A DNA stretch of 64,000 nt from Fructobacillus evanidus. GTDB taxonomy: Bacteria; Bacillota; Bacilli; Lactobacillales; Lactobacillaceae. Position numbers and translations under genes: made by a program. Shown one piece after another: positions 1 to 8,331 of the stretch (within the stretch, counting starts at the first letter, position 1; every line of letters starts with the position of its first letter). Location of the stretch: NCBI RefSeq assembly GCF_963580165.1, contig NZ_CAUZLM010000001.1, positions 215,631-279,630 on the forward strand. The letters are read 5' to 3'. Below the pieces are notes generated by a model that was not told the DNA's origin, made no database searches, and was given only the letters and a program-made list of their open reading frames with translations.

Positions 1-23
1 AGAGAGAAGAAGGAAAGATTCTT

Positions 24-1325
24 ATGTCAAACCACTTGCAAGTAAACGACCAGGACCAGCTCATGATTGGTGGCGTGTTAGCCACTGATTTGGCCAAGGA
101 ATATCAAACGCCATTGTACGTTTATGACGTTTTGACCATGCGCAAGCAGATGCGCGCCTTCAAGAAGGCCTTTGAACAAGCCGGTCAAAAAGGGGCCGTT
201 GCCTACGCTTCAAAAGCATTTGCTTGCCAGGCAATGTACCAGGTAGTTGCTGAAGAAGGCTTGCACTTGGACCTTGTTTCCGCCGGTGAAATCTACACGG
301 CGGTGGCTGCGGACTTCCCGATGGCCAATGTTTCTTATAACGGAAACAACAAGTCACTGGCTGATTTGACCTTTGCCGTTGAATCCGGGGTTGGCACGAT
401 TATTGTTGATAATTTCTTGGAGCTCGACCTCTTGCACCAGGTCATGGCGGATCGAGAGGGCCAGCAAAACGTCATCTTGCGTGTGGTTCCAGGAGTATCA
501 GCCCACACCCATGATTACATTCAGACCGGTCAAGTCGATTCTAAGTTTGGTTTCGATTTGGAATCTGGTCAAGCTAAGCGAGCTTATGAAATCGCTGAAG
601 GCGATGAAAGCTTGCACCTGCTTGGTTTGTCAGCTCACATCGGTTCTCAGATTTTTGAGGAAGATGGCTTTGAATTGGCCGGCCAGAAATTAGTTGATTT
701 GTGTGCTTCTTGGGATTACCAGCCAGAAGTCTTGGACCTTGGCGGTGGCTTTGGAATTGCCTACACGGATGCTGATAAGCCACGCCTACCAGAAAACCTC
801 GTTTTGGCCTTACTGAAGAGCGTCCAGGAACAAACGGCTAAAAAGGGCATGGCTCAACCAGATATCTGGATTGAGCCAGGTCGTTCAATCGCAGGACCAG
901 CTGGTTACAGCTTGTACACCGTTGGTTCTCGCAAGGATATCCCTGGTGTGCGGACTTACTTGGCCGTTGATGGGGGAATGGGTGATAACATTCGTCCAGC
1001 CCTTTACCAGGCCGATTACCAAGCGGTCTTGGCCAACAACGTTCACGGGGCGCCGGCAGAGCATGTTCGCCTAGTCGGTAAGTATTGTGAATCAGGGGAT
1101 GTTTTGATTCAAGACCAGGAATTGCCAGCAACAGAGCCAGGCGACTTGGTCGCCGTTTTGAATACCGGTGCTTACGGGTACTCAATGGCCTCCCGCTACA
1201 ACCGCAACCCCGTGCCAGCCGTGGTCTTCGTTGAAAACGGCCTCTCACAACTGGTGGTCGAAGGTGAAAGCTTGGCTGATTTGACCAGCCACGACCGTGC
1301 TTACCAATTACCTGGTAAGTGGTAA
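24..1325 (+). CDS. lysA: Diaminopimelate decarboxylase
   Basis: Cytoplasmic PLP enzyme (fold type III, alanine-racemase-like barrel plus beta domain) that decarboxylates meso-diaminopimelate to L-lysine, the last step of the lysine pathway. The 433-residue product has the family's usual length. The PLP lysine is visible as K64 in YASKAFAC, followed by SAHIGSQI, GGGFGI, EPGRSI, the KYCESGD stretch with the active-site cysteine, and YGYSMASRYN near the end. The ATG at 24 has a purine-rich ribosome site (AGAAGGAAAG) just upstream. It is the first of six co-directional genes of the same pathway. A leader or lysine riboswitch, if any, lies before the window. Confidence 0.97.
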   Translation: MSNHLQVNDQDQLMIGGVLATDLAKEYQTPLYVYDVLTMRKQMRAFKKAFEQAGQKGAVAYASKAFACQAMYQVVAEEGLHLDLVSAGEIYTAVAADFPMANVSYNGNNKSLADLTFAVESGVGTIIVDNFLELDLLHQVMADREGQQNVILRVVPGVSAHTHDYIQTGQVDSKFGFDLESGQAKRAYEIAEGDESLHLLGLSAHIGSQIFEEDGFELAGQKLVDLCASWDYQPEVLDLGGGFGIAYTDADKPRLPENLVLALLKSVQEQTAKKGMAQPDIWIEPGRSIAGPAGYSLYTVGSRKDIPGVRTYLAVDGGMGDNIRPALYQADYQAVLANNVHGAPAEHVRLVGKYCESGDVLIQDQELPATEPGDLVAVLNTGAYGYSMASRYNRNPVPAVVFVENGLSQLVVEGESLADLTSHDRAYQLPGKW

Positions 1326-1338
1326 AATCAGCTTTGGC

Positions 1339-1367
1339 GAGACTGGCTTGATTTCATTAGCCTGTCT
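1339..1367 (+). other. Small hairpin between lysA and dapD
   Basis: AGACTGGCT and AGCCTGTCT form a 9-bp stem with one mismatch around a 10-nt loop. No T-run follows, so it is not an obvious terminator. It may be an mRNA stability or processing element inside the operon. Confidence 0.3.
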
Positions 1368-1434
1368 TGTTGAACTGAAAGAAGCAATCGAACTTAAATA
1401 AGAAGAAAACAACGCGAAAAGGAAAACTAAAAAC

Positions 1435-2145
1435 ATGACTGAAATGGATACAGCGGCGATCATTAATTACTTGGCAACTTCTAAAAAGAAGACACCGGCA
1501 AAGGTGACCTTAGCTGGTGATTTGGCTCAAATTACTTGGCCAAATGATGTGCAAGCTTTTATTGAAGAAAAAACTGGGACCGTATTTGGTGATATGCAAG
1601 TTATCCAACCAATTTTGGATGACAACCAGGCAGCCATTACCGACTACCACGTTGAATTAATTGCCCGTAACTCCGGGGTGCCATTGTTGAACACCCAGCA
1701 CTTGAATGCCCGGATTGAACCAGGGGCTTTGATTCGTGACCGAGTTCAAATCGATGACCAGGTCGTGGTTATGATGGGGGCCGTGATTAACATTGGTGCC
1801 AAAATTGGTGCCGGCTCGATGATTGATATGGGCGCTGTCTTGGGCGGCCGAGCTGAAGTTGGTAAGAACTGCCACATTGGTGCTGGTGCTGTTTTGGCGG
1901 GTGTGATTGAACCTGCCTCAGCAGAACCTGTCCGTGTTGGCGATGGTGCCTTGGTTGGTGCCAACGCCGTTGTCATCGAAGGGGTTCAAGTTGGTGCTGG
2001 AGCGGTTGTTGCCGCAGGTGCCATTGTGACAGAAGACGTTCCTGAAAGAACGGTTGTGGCTGGGGTACCGGCTAAGGTCATTAAGCAAATCGATGCTCAA
2101 ACGGAGCAAAAGACGGCCTTGGTTGCTGCCTTACGCGATTTGTAA
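1435..2145 (+). CDS. dapD: Tetrahydrodipicolinate N-acetyltransferase
   Basis: Transfers acetyl from acetyl-CoA to 2,3,4,5-tetrahydrodipicolinate, committing the pathway to the acetylated (rather than succinylated) branch. The 236-residue product has a short N-terminal domain (AKKKTP-like start at STSKKKTPAK) and then a left-handed beta-helix of hexapeptide repeats from about residue 95 to 205 (GAVINIGAKIGAGSMIDMGAV and onward, ending VVAGVPAKVIK). That is the DapH/DapD_Ac layout of Gram-positive bacteria. The neighbouring deacetylase and aminotransferase are the matching acetyl-branch enzymes. The name dapH is used equally often for this family. Confidence 0.95.
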   Translation: MTEMDTAAIINYLATSKKKTPAKVTLAGDLAQITWPNDVQAFIEEKTGTVFGDMQVIQPILDDNQAAITDYHVELIARNSGVPLLNTQHLNARIEPGALIRDRVQIDDQVVVMMGAVINIGAKIGAGSMIDMGAVLGGRAEVGKNCHIGAGAVLAGVIEPASAEPVRVGDGALVGANAVVIEGVQVGAGAVVAAGAIVTEDVPERTVVAGVPAKVIKQIDAQTEQKTALVAALRDL

Positions 2146-2153
2146 ACAAGAGA

Positions 2154-2167
2154 GTTTGCTAGCAAAC
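2154..2167. repeat. 14-bp perfect palindrome
   Basis: GTTTGCTAGCAAAC lies 9 bp after the dapD stop and 71 bp before the next start. It is self-complementary and has no T-run, so it is not an intrinsic terminator. Its role is unknown. Confidence 0.4.
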
Positions 2168-2237
2168 GACTGGAAGATGGCCGCGCGACCTAGCTGATTA
2201 GAGAGAAGTTTTCATGGTCCATGAAAGGGAGGCTTTG

Positions 2238-3389
2238 ATGTCCGATCCAACCATTAATTTAGCGCAGGTTCGGCGTGATTTACACGCCATTCCAGAGTTG
2301 GCTTTGCATGAAGTGCAAACAAAACAATATTTGAAAAATACAATTGCCGCCTTTGCGAGCGATTTCTTAACCATCAAAGAGGTGCCGGAAGTTGAAACGG
2401 CCTTACTGGTCCGCTTGGCCGGGACGAACCCGGAGAAAACAATTGGCTATCGGGCTGACATTGACGCCTTACCAATTGAGGAGGAAACAGGCCTGCCCTT
2501 TGCTTCCAAACATCCAGGTGTGATGCATGCCTGTGGCCACGATGTTCATATGACGGTTGCCCTGGGTATTTTGGCTCACTTTGCGAAAAATCAGCCTAAA
2601 GATAATCTGATTTTTATCTTTCAACCGGCAGAAGAATCCGAGGCTGGGGGTAAACGTTTGTATGAGGCCGGCGCACTCACGGGTGATTTTAAACCGGATG
2701 AACTTTACGCCTTGCATGACCAGCCAGCCTTGCCGGCCGGTCAGATTGCAACCAAAATGGGCACACTCTTTGCCGGGACAACGGAGATTCATCTTCAGGT
2801 TGTTGGCCAGGGTGGTCACGCGGCTTATCCCCACCAGGCTAAGGATGCTTTGGTTGCCGCTTCTGCCTTTGTCAGCCAGGTGCAAACCGTGGTTTCCCGC
2901 AATGTTGACCCCATTCATGGTGGGGTCGTGACGATTGGTTCCTTTCATGCTGGCACAATCGGTAACGTGATTGCCGGTGAAGCCAAGTTGGCCGGGACAA
3001 TTCGGGCCTTTACCCAAACGGACTTGGAGATGATGCAAAAACGGGTCCGCGCCATTGCGGATGGGATTGCCGTCGCCTTTGATGTTCAAATGAACTTGGA
3101 GCTCATTCAGGGTGGTTACTATCCGGTTGAAAATGATCCAAAAACTACGGCAGCCTTTATGGCTTTTATGGAAGAAGATCCGGAAGTTGACTTTGTAGAA
3201 GCACAGCCGGCAATGACTGGCGAAGACTTCGGCTTCCTACTCAATAAGTTCCCAGGCACGATGTTTTGGCTTGGGGTTGGTGACCCCAAACATAGCCTTC
3301 ATGATGCCCGGTTGAACCCCGATGAGCGAGCTTTAAACGCCGGTGTTCAGGCGATGGTCGCTTACTTTAAACAACGAATGGCCCAATAA
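2238..3389 (+). CDS. dapL: N-acetyldiaminopimelate deacetylase (M20 family)
   Basis: Metal-dependent amidohydrolase of the M20D group that removes the acetyl group from N-acetyl-LL-diaminopimelate. Metal-ligand motifs are visible: YRADIDALP (Asp), MHACGHDVHM (His/Asp), QPAEESEAGG (Glu pair), and H in VGDPKHSLHD near the C-terminus. The ATG at 2238 is preferred over an in-frame ATG at 2214 because AAAGGGAGG at 2224-2232 sits 5 nt before it. The product is then 383 residues, normal for YkuR/DapL-like proteins. The family also contains hippurate and amino-acid amidohydrolases, but the dapD-dapA context makes the DAP role very likely. Confidence 0.92.
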   Translation: MSDPTINLAQVRRDLHAIPELALHEVQTKQYLKNTIAAFASDFLTIKEVPEVETALLVRLAGTNPEKTIGYRADIDALPIEEETGLPFASKHPGVMHACGHDVHMTVALGILAHFAKNQPKDNLIFIFQPAEESEAGGKRLYEAGALTGDFKPDELYALHDQPALPAGQIATKMGTLFAGTTEIHLQVVGQGGHAAYPHQAKDALVAASAFVSQVQTVVSRNVDPIHGGVVTIGSFHAGTIGNVIAGEAKLAGTIRAFTQTDLEMMQKRVRAIADGIAVAFDVQMNLELIQGGYYPVENDPKTTAAFMAFMEEDPEVDFVEAQPAMTGEDFGFLLNKFPGTMFWLGVGDPKHSLHDARLNPDERALNAGVQAMVAYFKQRMAQ

Positions 3390-3488
3390 GCAGCACCCAG
3401 GGAAACTGATTTTTCAGCTTGCCAGTTAATAATTATTTGAAAGATACAAGAAATCGCTATAGCTAGAGATGAGAGAGGATGGCTTTTG

Positions 3489-4370
3489 ATGATGACAGCA
3501 AATTTGATTACCGCATTAATTACCCCATTTACCAGTCAGGATGAAATTGACTATGAGGCCTTAGACCGTTTAACGGATAAGTTACTAAATGAAGGAACGG
3601 AGGGCTTTGTCATCGGTGGTACAACCGGTGAGTCACCTACGTTGACGGAGGAAGAACGTCTTTCCTTGTACCGCCACTTTGCCCAATACGTGAACGGCCG
3701 GGGACCCATTATTGCCAATGTTGGCACAAATAACACGGCAGAATCCGTGGCTTTGGCTGAGACTGCCAGTCAAATCGAGGGTGTGACTGGTATTTTGGCT
3801 GTCACGCCTTACTACAATAAGCCAGATCAGGATGGTATGATTGCCCACTTCACAGCAATCGCTAATGCCAGTCAAGTGCCATTGATGTTGTATAACATTC
3901 CTGGTCGGTCAAGTGTTTCGTTGACCAATGATTCTGTTTTGTTCTTATCTCACCACCCAAATATTAATGCGGTTAAGCAGGTGACTTCGATTGATGATTT
4001 GGCCGTTTTGGTTGATCAAGCGCCAGAAGGCTTTGCCGTTTATACAGGTGAGGATAGCCAAACATTGGCGGCAAAGGCCGTTGGTTGTGCCGGTACGATT
4101 TCAGTTGCCTCACACCTCTATAGCCGTGAGATGCAAGCGCTCTTTGCCGCTCTTGACGCCGGTGATGTGGCCTTGGCAGGTCAGTACCAACGCTTTTTGA
4201 CGCCGCGGATGAACGTTTTGTTCTCTCATCCATCACCAAGTCCCGTAAAGGCCATCTTAGCTAAGCAGGGCTTGATTGAAAATCAGTTACGTTTACCATT
4301 GCTGCCTTTGACTGAGCAGCAAACAGCAGAAGTAGAGGCCGTATTAGGCCGGCAAGGAGTTGTTGCATGA
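3489..4370 (+). CDS. dapA: 4-hydroxy-tetrahydrodipicolinate synthase
   Basis: Class I aldolase that condenses pyruvate with aspartate semialdehyde, the first committed step of the DAP branch. Visible signature parts are GGTTGESPTLTEEER near residue 40, the tyrosine of VTPYYNKP, LYNIPGRSS, and the Schiff-base lysine in NAVKQVTSIDDL. Its roughly 293 residues match the family. Tandem ATGs at 3489 and 3492 follow GAGAGAGGAT; the TTG at 3486 is less likely. The last four bases overlap the start of dapB (ATGA), implying translational coupling. Confidence 0.97.
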   Translation: MMTANLITALITPFTSQDEIDYEALDRLTDKLLNEGTEGFVIGGTTGESPTLTEEERLSLYRHFAQYVNGRGPIIANVGTNNTAESVALAETASQIEGVTGILAVTPYYNKPDQDGMIAHFTAIANASQVPLMLYNIPGRSSVSLTNDSVLFLSHHPNINAVKQVTSIDDLAVLVDQAPEGFAVYTGEDSQTLAAKAVGCAGTISVASHLYSREMQALFAALDAGDVALAGQYQRFLTPRMNVLFSHPSPSPVKAILAKQGLIENQLRLPLLPLTEQQTAEVEAVLGRQGVVA

Positions 4371-5131
4371 AAACCGTCTTTCTCGCAGGCGCCCAGGGGA
4401 AAATGGGGCAGTCGATTGAAGAATTGATCGAAAGCCAAGCTGATTTTTCATTGGCAGGACGCTTAACGACTAAAAGAGCGCTCGACCAACAGTCAGATGG
4501 CCAAGAAAGTACTGCGCCAACCTTTACTGACCTATCAGCCATTGACGTCAGTGCTGATGTTTGGGTTGATGTGACCAATCCAGCCGTTGCCTTTGAAAAT
4601 GGCCAATACGCCTTGACTCATGGTTTTGACTTGGTAATGGGGACGTCTGGCTTACAGGCAGACGACTTTGAAAAGTTGCGAGCTTTGGCTTTGGAAAACG
4701 ATCAATCAGCATTGGTTGTCCCTAACTTTTCAATTACGGCGGTTTTGTTGATGCAGTTTGCCGGTCAAGCGGCTAAGTACTTGCCCGCAGCCGAAATCAT
4801 TGAGGCCCACCATGAGGATAAGGTCGATGCGCCCTCTGGGACGGCAAAGGCCACCGCTGATTTGATCGTCGCTGCCCGTCAAGAAGAACCTGCAATTCCA
4901 CATTCGGACGCTTCGGCCCGTGGTGACCAAAGCCAGGGGGTGCCGGTGCATGCCATGCGTTTGCCAGGCATCTTAGCCGAGGAGACAGTTGTCTTTGGTT
5001 CTGCTGGAGAAACATTAACAATTAAACAATCAACAAATAATCGTTCGTCTTTCATGACAGGAGTTGCTCGTTCAATTCGGAAAGTCGATGAAATTGATGG
5101 ATTAGAAATCGGATTAGATAAAATTCTCTAA
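4367..5131 (+). CDS. dapB: 4-hydroxy-tetrahydrodipicolinate reductase
   Basis: NAD(P)H-dependent reductase converting the DapA product to tetrahydrodipicolinate, the substrate of DapD. The N-terminal Rossmann motif is GAQGKMGQ and the GTSG loop is MGTSGLQ. The catalytic and substrate-binding block is EAHHEDKVDAPSGTAKATA. The product is 254 residues, slightly short but within the family range. Its start overlaps the dapA stop by 4 nt. It is followed by a weak -10-like TAGAAT, so patA may also be transcribed separately. Confidence 0.96.
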   Translation: MKTVFLAGAQGKMGQSIEELIESQADFSLAGRLTTKRALDQQSDGQESTAPTFTDLSAIDVSADVWVDVTNPAVAFENGQYALTHGFDLVMGTSGLQADDFEKLRALALENDQSALVVPNFSITAVLLMQFAGQAAKYLPAAEIIEAHHEDKVDAPSGTAKATADLIVAARQEEPAIPHSDASARGDQSQGVPVHAMRLPGILAEETVVFGSAGETLTIKQSTNNRSSFMTGVARSIRKVDEIDGLEIGLDKIL

Positions 5132-5208
5132 TTTATTTTTAATAATATGGTAGAATGGTGCAAAGCAATGTAAAAGGATTTGTTTAGAATAGAATAGGAG
5201 TGGTTTTC

Positions 5209-6417
5209 ATGGTTCAAGTCAAAGAAAGTTTGTCGAAGCAGTATAACCAATTGTTTGAAATCGTGCCGCCAGCGGCCATTCGAGCAGTTGACATCAAGTT
5301 GTCCGCCGTGCCGGACATCATCAAGCTCACCCTTGGTGAACCTGATTTTGCGGTTCCGGATGTAGTCAAAGCGGCTGTTAAAAAAGCAGTTGATGATAAT
5401 GACTCACATTATGCGCCTTCACAGGGAACTTTGGCCTTGCGTCAAGCCATTTCCGATTATATTCATGAACGCTTGTCTGGTCCGGTTTATGATCCTGAAA
5501 GTGAAATTTCGGTGACAATCGGAGCCTCTGAAGCCATCTATGATTCACTGTCAGCACTCTTTAACCGCGGTGAAACAATTTTGGTACCAACACCAACATT
5601 TTGTTTTTATCAGGCCGAAGCTTTGCGGCTTGGCTTGAAGGTGGTTGAAATTAACACAGCACCATCTTATTTGTTTACGGCAGAAATGTTTGAAAAGGCA
5701 ATTCAAGAGCACCCAGAAGCAAAGGGCTTGGTTTTGAACTTCCCTGGTAACCCAACTGGCGTTACCTACGATGAACAAGAGCTCAAAGATTTGGCTGCAG
5801 CCATTAAAAAGACGGATGTTTTGGTTTTGTCGGATGAAATTTATGCTGAATTGACTTATGGCCAAACACATAAGTCAATTACACATTACATCCCAGAACA
5901 AACCATCTTGATTAGTGGCTTGTCAAAGTCACACGCGATGACTGGTTACCGGGTTGGCTTTATTGCCGGTCCCAAGGCCTTGATGAAGATGGTTGGCCTG
6001 GCTCACTCTGGTGTCGTGACAACGGCACCAGGACCAATGATGGCCGGTGCTTTGGCAGCCCTGACAGAAGCTAGGGATGCGCCAAAGGCAATGCGCGACA
6101 TTTACCAAAAGCGTCGCGACATTGTGTTGGCTGGCTTGAAAGAAGCAGGCTTTACGGCACCAACACCAAAGGGCGCCTTTTATATCTTCGCTAAGATTCC
6201 TGATTTCTTGCCACAAGACGATGAAGCCTTTGTCTATGAATTAGGTGAGAAGGCTAAGGTAGGAACGATTCCTGGTTCTGTCTTTGGAACCGGGGGCGAA
6301 GGCCACATTCGCATTTCTTACGCCACTTCGACTGAAAAATTAGAAGAGGCCATGAAGCGAGTGATTGCCTACGCCAAGGCTGCTAAGGAAGCAACTGAAC
6401 TTTCAACTGCAGAATAA
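5209..6417 (+). CDS. patA: PLP aminotransferase, probable N-acetyl-LL-DAP aminotransferase
   Basis: Class I/II aminotransferase of fold type I. Its place at the end of the lysA-dapD-dapL-dapA-dapB run supplies the missing amination of N-acetyl-2-amino-6-oxopimelate. Visible motifs are LTLGEPDF, NFPGNPTGVTY (PLP-ring and Asn region), LSDEIYAELTY, the PLP lysine in GLSKSHAMTGYRVGF, and HIRISYA with the carboxylate-binding Arg. The ATG at 5209 has AATAGGAG 8 nt upstream; an upstream in-frame GTG at 5200 lies inside that ribosome site and is rejected. The product is about 402 residues. Paralogues at 45266 and 46774 are close relatives, so substrate is inferred from context. Confidence 0.9.
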   Translation: MVQVKESLSKQYNQLFEIVPPAAIRAVDIKLSAVPDIIKLTLGEPDFAVPDVVKAAVKKAVDDNDSHYAPSQGTLALRQAISDYIHERLSGPVYDPESEISVTIGASEAIYDSLSALFNRGETILVPTPTFCFYQAEALRLGLKVVEINTAPSYLFTAEMFEKAIQEHPEAKGLVLNFPGNPTGVTYDEQELKDLAAAIKKTDVLVLSDEIYAELTYGQTHKSITHYIPEQTILISGLSKSHAMTGYRVGFIAGPKALMKMVGLAHSGVVTTAPGPMMAGALAALTEARDAPKAMRDIYQKRRDIVLAGLKEAGFTAPTPKGAFYIFAKIPDFLPQDDEAFVYELGEKAKVGTIPGSVFGTGGEGHIRISYATSTEKLEEAMKRVIAYAKAAKEATELSTAE

Positions 6418-6423
6418 CGATTA

Positions 6424-6470
6424 AATAGCCATGAGCTTGGAGATTATCCAATTTCTTGGCTATTTTTTTG
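6424..6470 (+). terminator. Intrinsic terminator after patA
   Basis: AATAGCC/GGCTATT closes a nested hairpin (inner TTGGA/TCCAA) followed by a T-run at about 6463-6469. It ends the lysine gene cluster. Confidence 0.7.
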
Positions 6471-6477
6471 CTATAAT
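6469..6477 (+). promoter_or_regulatory. Extended -10 promoter before ypmB-like gene
   Basis: TGCTATAAT is an extended -10 element immediately after the patA terminator. No good -35 is seen at 17 nt, as is usual for extended -10 promoters. Transcription would start near 6484, about 30 nt before the next gene. Confidence 0.6.
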
Positions 6478-6513
6478 GAACAATAGTTATGACAAATCGG
6501 AGAAAGAATTTTT

Positions 6514-7041
6514 ATGGAAGTTCACGACAACTTACGAGTCAGAATGGCCCGGCCCAAGCGTTTTTCTTGGGTTAAATTTTTTATCATCTTGGTGGCGATT
6601 TTCCTGATTGTAGCCGGCGCTATTTACGCTTATGCCTACGTGGCATTACAGCCGATGGCTAGGGCTGAATCAAACGTGCAAAAAACGGTTAGCCAAAAAA
6701 CTTCTTTGACGAACTTGCACAATGTCACAGAAGATGATCGCAATGGGACTATTTACGCTGTGCTTGGTAAAGATAGTGATGGCCAGCAAAAAGTAGCCTT
6801 GGTCAAGGGACAGCACGGGGCTGTGACGACCTTTGACTTTGGCAATGGCCTGTCTCGGGCTGATTTATTAAAGCAGGTTAAGGCCAAGTACAATCCAAAG
6901 AAGGTCTATTCGGCCAATTTGTCGCTCTACCAAAAAACTTTGGTCTGGGAAATCAGCTACGAGAGCCAAAATGGCGACATGAACTATTTGACAATGGACT
7001 ATAAGACCGGTACCGTCTATCGATCAATTAATGGAATTTAG
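6514..7041 (+). CDS. ypmB: YpmB-like membrane-anchored protein (DUF5590)
   Basis: The 175-residue protein has a basic N-terminus, a single hydrophobic helix at about residues 20-43 (FFIILVAIFLIVAGAIYAYA) and an extracytoplasmic domain with the PepSY-like pattern of DUF5590 (VYSANLSLYQKTLVWEISY then YLTMDYKTGTVYR). It is probably a membrane protein with its domain outside the cell. Its biochemical role is not established. In Bacillus the same gene lies directly before aspB and asnS, which supports the assignment. GGAGAAAG at 6499-6506 precedes the ATG. The stop lies in the ribosome-site region of aspB. Confidence 0.8.
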   Translation: MEVHDNLRVRMARPKRFSWVKFFIILVAIFLIVAGAIYAYAYVALQPMARAESNVQKTVSQKTSLTNLHNVTEDDRNGTIYAVLGKDSDGQQKVALVKGQHGAVTTFDFGNGLSRADLLKQVKAKYNPKKVYSANLSLYQKTLVWEISYESQNGDMNYLTMDYKTGTVYRSINGI

Positions 7042-7048
7042 GGAGAAG

Positions 7049-8239
7049 ATGATGTTGCAAGCAAGTGATTTTTCAAAGCGGGCCCAAGCCGTTCAACCTT
7101 CAGCCACATTGGCCGTTTCTAAAAAGGCAAAGCAGATGGCGGCCGAAGGAATCGACGTGATTAACCTTGGCGTTGGGGAACCTGATTTTACGACACCAAA
7201 GGCCATTAGTGAAGCGGCCATTGAAGCTATCGAAGGTGGCCAAACTTCTTTTTACACGCCTGTTGGTGGGATTTTGCCATTACGAGAGGCGATTGCTGAG
7301 CAAACGACCAAGAAAACGGGTCAGGCTTTGTCGGCTAACCAGGTGACGGTGACTTCTGGTGCCAAGTTGTCTTTGTACACGATTATGCAGGTACTCTTAA
7401 ACCCTGGTGACCAAGTTGTAATGCCCGAGCCCTATTGGGTTTCATACGTTGAACAGGTTCGATTGGCGGGTGGGGTTGCCACAACCGTTAAGCCCAAGAC
7501 GGCAGCGATGAAGTTGACACCAGCAGACCTCGATGAAGTCGCCGGACCCGTGAAGTTGATTATTCTTAATAATCCTTCCAATCCAACTGGCCAGGTCTAT
7601 AGCCGTGCCGAAGTGCAGGCGCTTTTGGATTGGGCCGATGCCCATGATAGTTTCCTTTTGTCTGATGAAATTTATGGCCAATTGGTTTATAACGGGCAAA
7701 CGTTTACGTCAGCTTTGTCTTTGCAAGCAATCAAGGATTCCCGCTTGATTATTGTTAATGGGGTTTCAAAGTCCTATTCGATGACCGGTTGGCGTCTTGG
7801 TTGGACGATTGCTGATGAAAAAATCATTGCCGAAATGAATAAGCTTTTGGGCCACATGACTTCAAATCCGGCTGCCGTTAGCCAGTATGCCGCCTTGGCC
7901 GCCTTAACGGTTGACCAACAGATGGTCGAAGATATGCGAACTACCTTTGAGAGTCGGTTGAATGCAACTTACGATAAGTTGACAGCCATTCCGGGCCTGT
8001 CTGTTGCGCAAAAGCCAGAAGGGGCCTTTTACCTCTTTTTCAAGGTTGACCAAGATCTTTTGGACAAGCTGGGCCTGAAGTCAACGATTGACTTTGCCAC
8101 CGCACTCTTGGAGCAGGCCCACGTTGCCATTCCAGCTGGCGAAGGCTTTGGAATGCCAGGGTACTTGCGCCTGTCCTATGCCAAGGATCAAGAGACCATT
8201 AATGAGGCCCTTGACCGCATTTTGGCTTTTGTTCAGTAA
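7049..8239 (+). CDS. aspB: Aspartate aminotransferase
   Basis: PLP-dependent class I aminotransferase exchanging amino groups between aspartate and 2-oxoglutarate. Visible motifs are INLGVGEPDF, LNNPSNPTGQVY, LLSDEIYGQLVY, the PLP lysine in VNGVSKSYSMTGWRLGW and the substrate Arg in GYLRLSYA. An ATG at 7031 lies inside ypmB; AGGGAG at 7040-7045 instead points to the ATG at 7049 or 7052, giving about 396 residues. The ypmB-aspB-asnS-dnaD order agrees with Bacillus. The gene supplies aspartate next to asparaginyl-tRNA synthetase, but asnS has its own promoter. Confidence 0.92.
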   Translation: MMLQASDFSKRAQAVQPSATLAVSKKAKQMAAEGIDVINLGVGEPDFTTPKAISEAAIEAIEGGQTSFYTPVGGILPLREAIAEQTTKKTGQALSANQVTVTSGAKLSLYTIMQVLLNPGDQVVMPEPYWVSYVEQVRLAGGVATTVKPKTAAMKLTPADLDEVAGPVKLIILNNPSNPTGQVYSRAEVQALLDWADAHDSFLLSDEIYGQLVYNGQTFTSALSLQAIKDSRLIIVNGVSKSYSMTGWRLGWTIADEKIIAEMNKLLGHMTSNPAAVSQYAALAALTVDQQMVEDMRTTFESRLNATYDKLTAIPGLSVAQKPEGAFYLFFKVDQDLLDKLGLKSTIDFATALLEQAHVAIPAGEGFGMPGYLRLSYAKDQETINEALDRILAFVQ

Positions 8240-8252
8240 GTTTTTGTCCTAG

Positions 8253-8281
8253 TTGACGACTGCCAAAATTTTTATCATAAT
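8253..8281 (+). promoter_or_regulatory. asnS promoter
   Basis: TTGACG, 17 nt, CATAAT is a near-consensus vegetative promoter starting 13 bp after the aspB stop. Transcription would begin near 8288. Confidence 0.75.
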
Positions 8282-8301
8282 AAAGTTAATAAGTAAAATG
8301 T

Positions 8302-8331
8302 GAGGAGTAGGGCATTAGCCCGAATAATTTA
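8302..8331 (+). promoter_or_regulatory. Unusually distant ribosome site of asnS with an intervening hairpin
   Basis: GAGGAG (8302-8307) lies 23 nt before the asnS ATG. Between them GGGC-ATTA-GCCC (8310-8321) can fold. If it folds, the effective spacing becomes about 11 nt. An in-frame TAA at 8325 excludes any earlier start. Confidence 0.55.

Noticed and set aside
2469..3089. 206-residue reverse-strand ORF opposite the deacetylase gene
   Set aside because: It is antisense to a well-supported M20 enzyme; the composition is that of a shadow frame.
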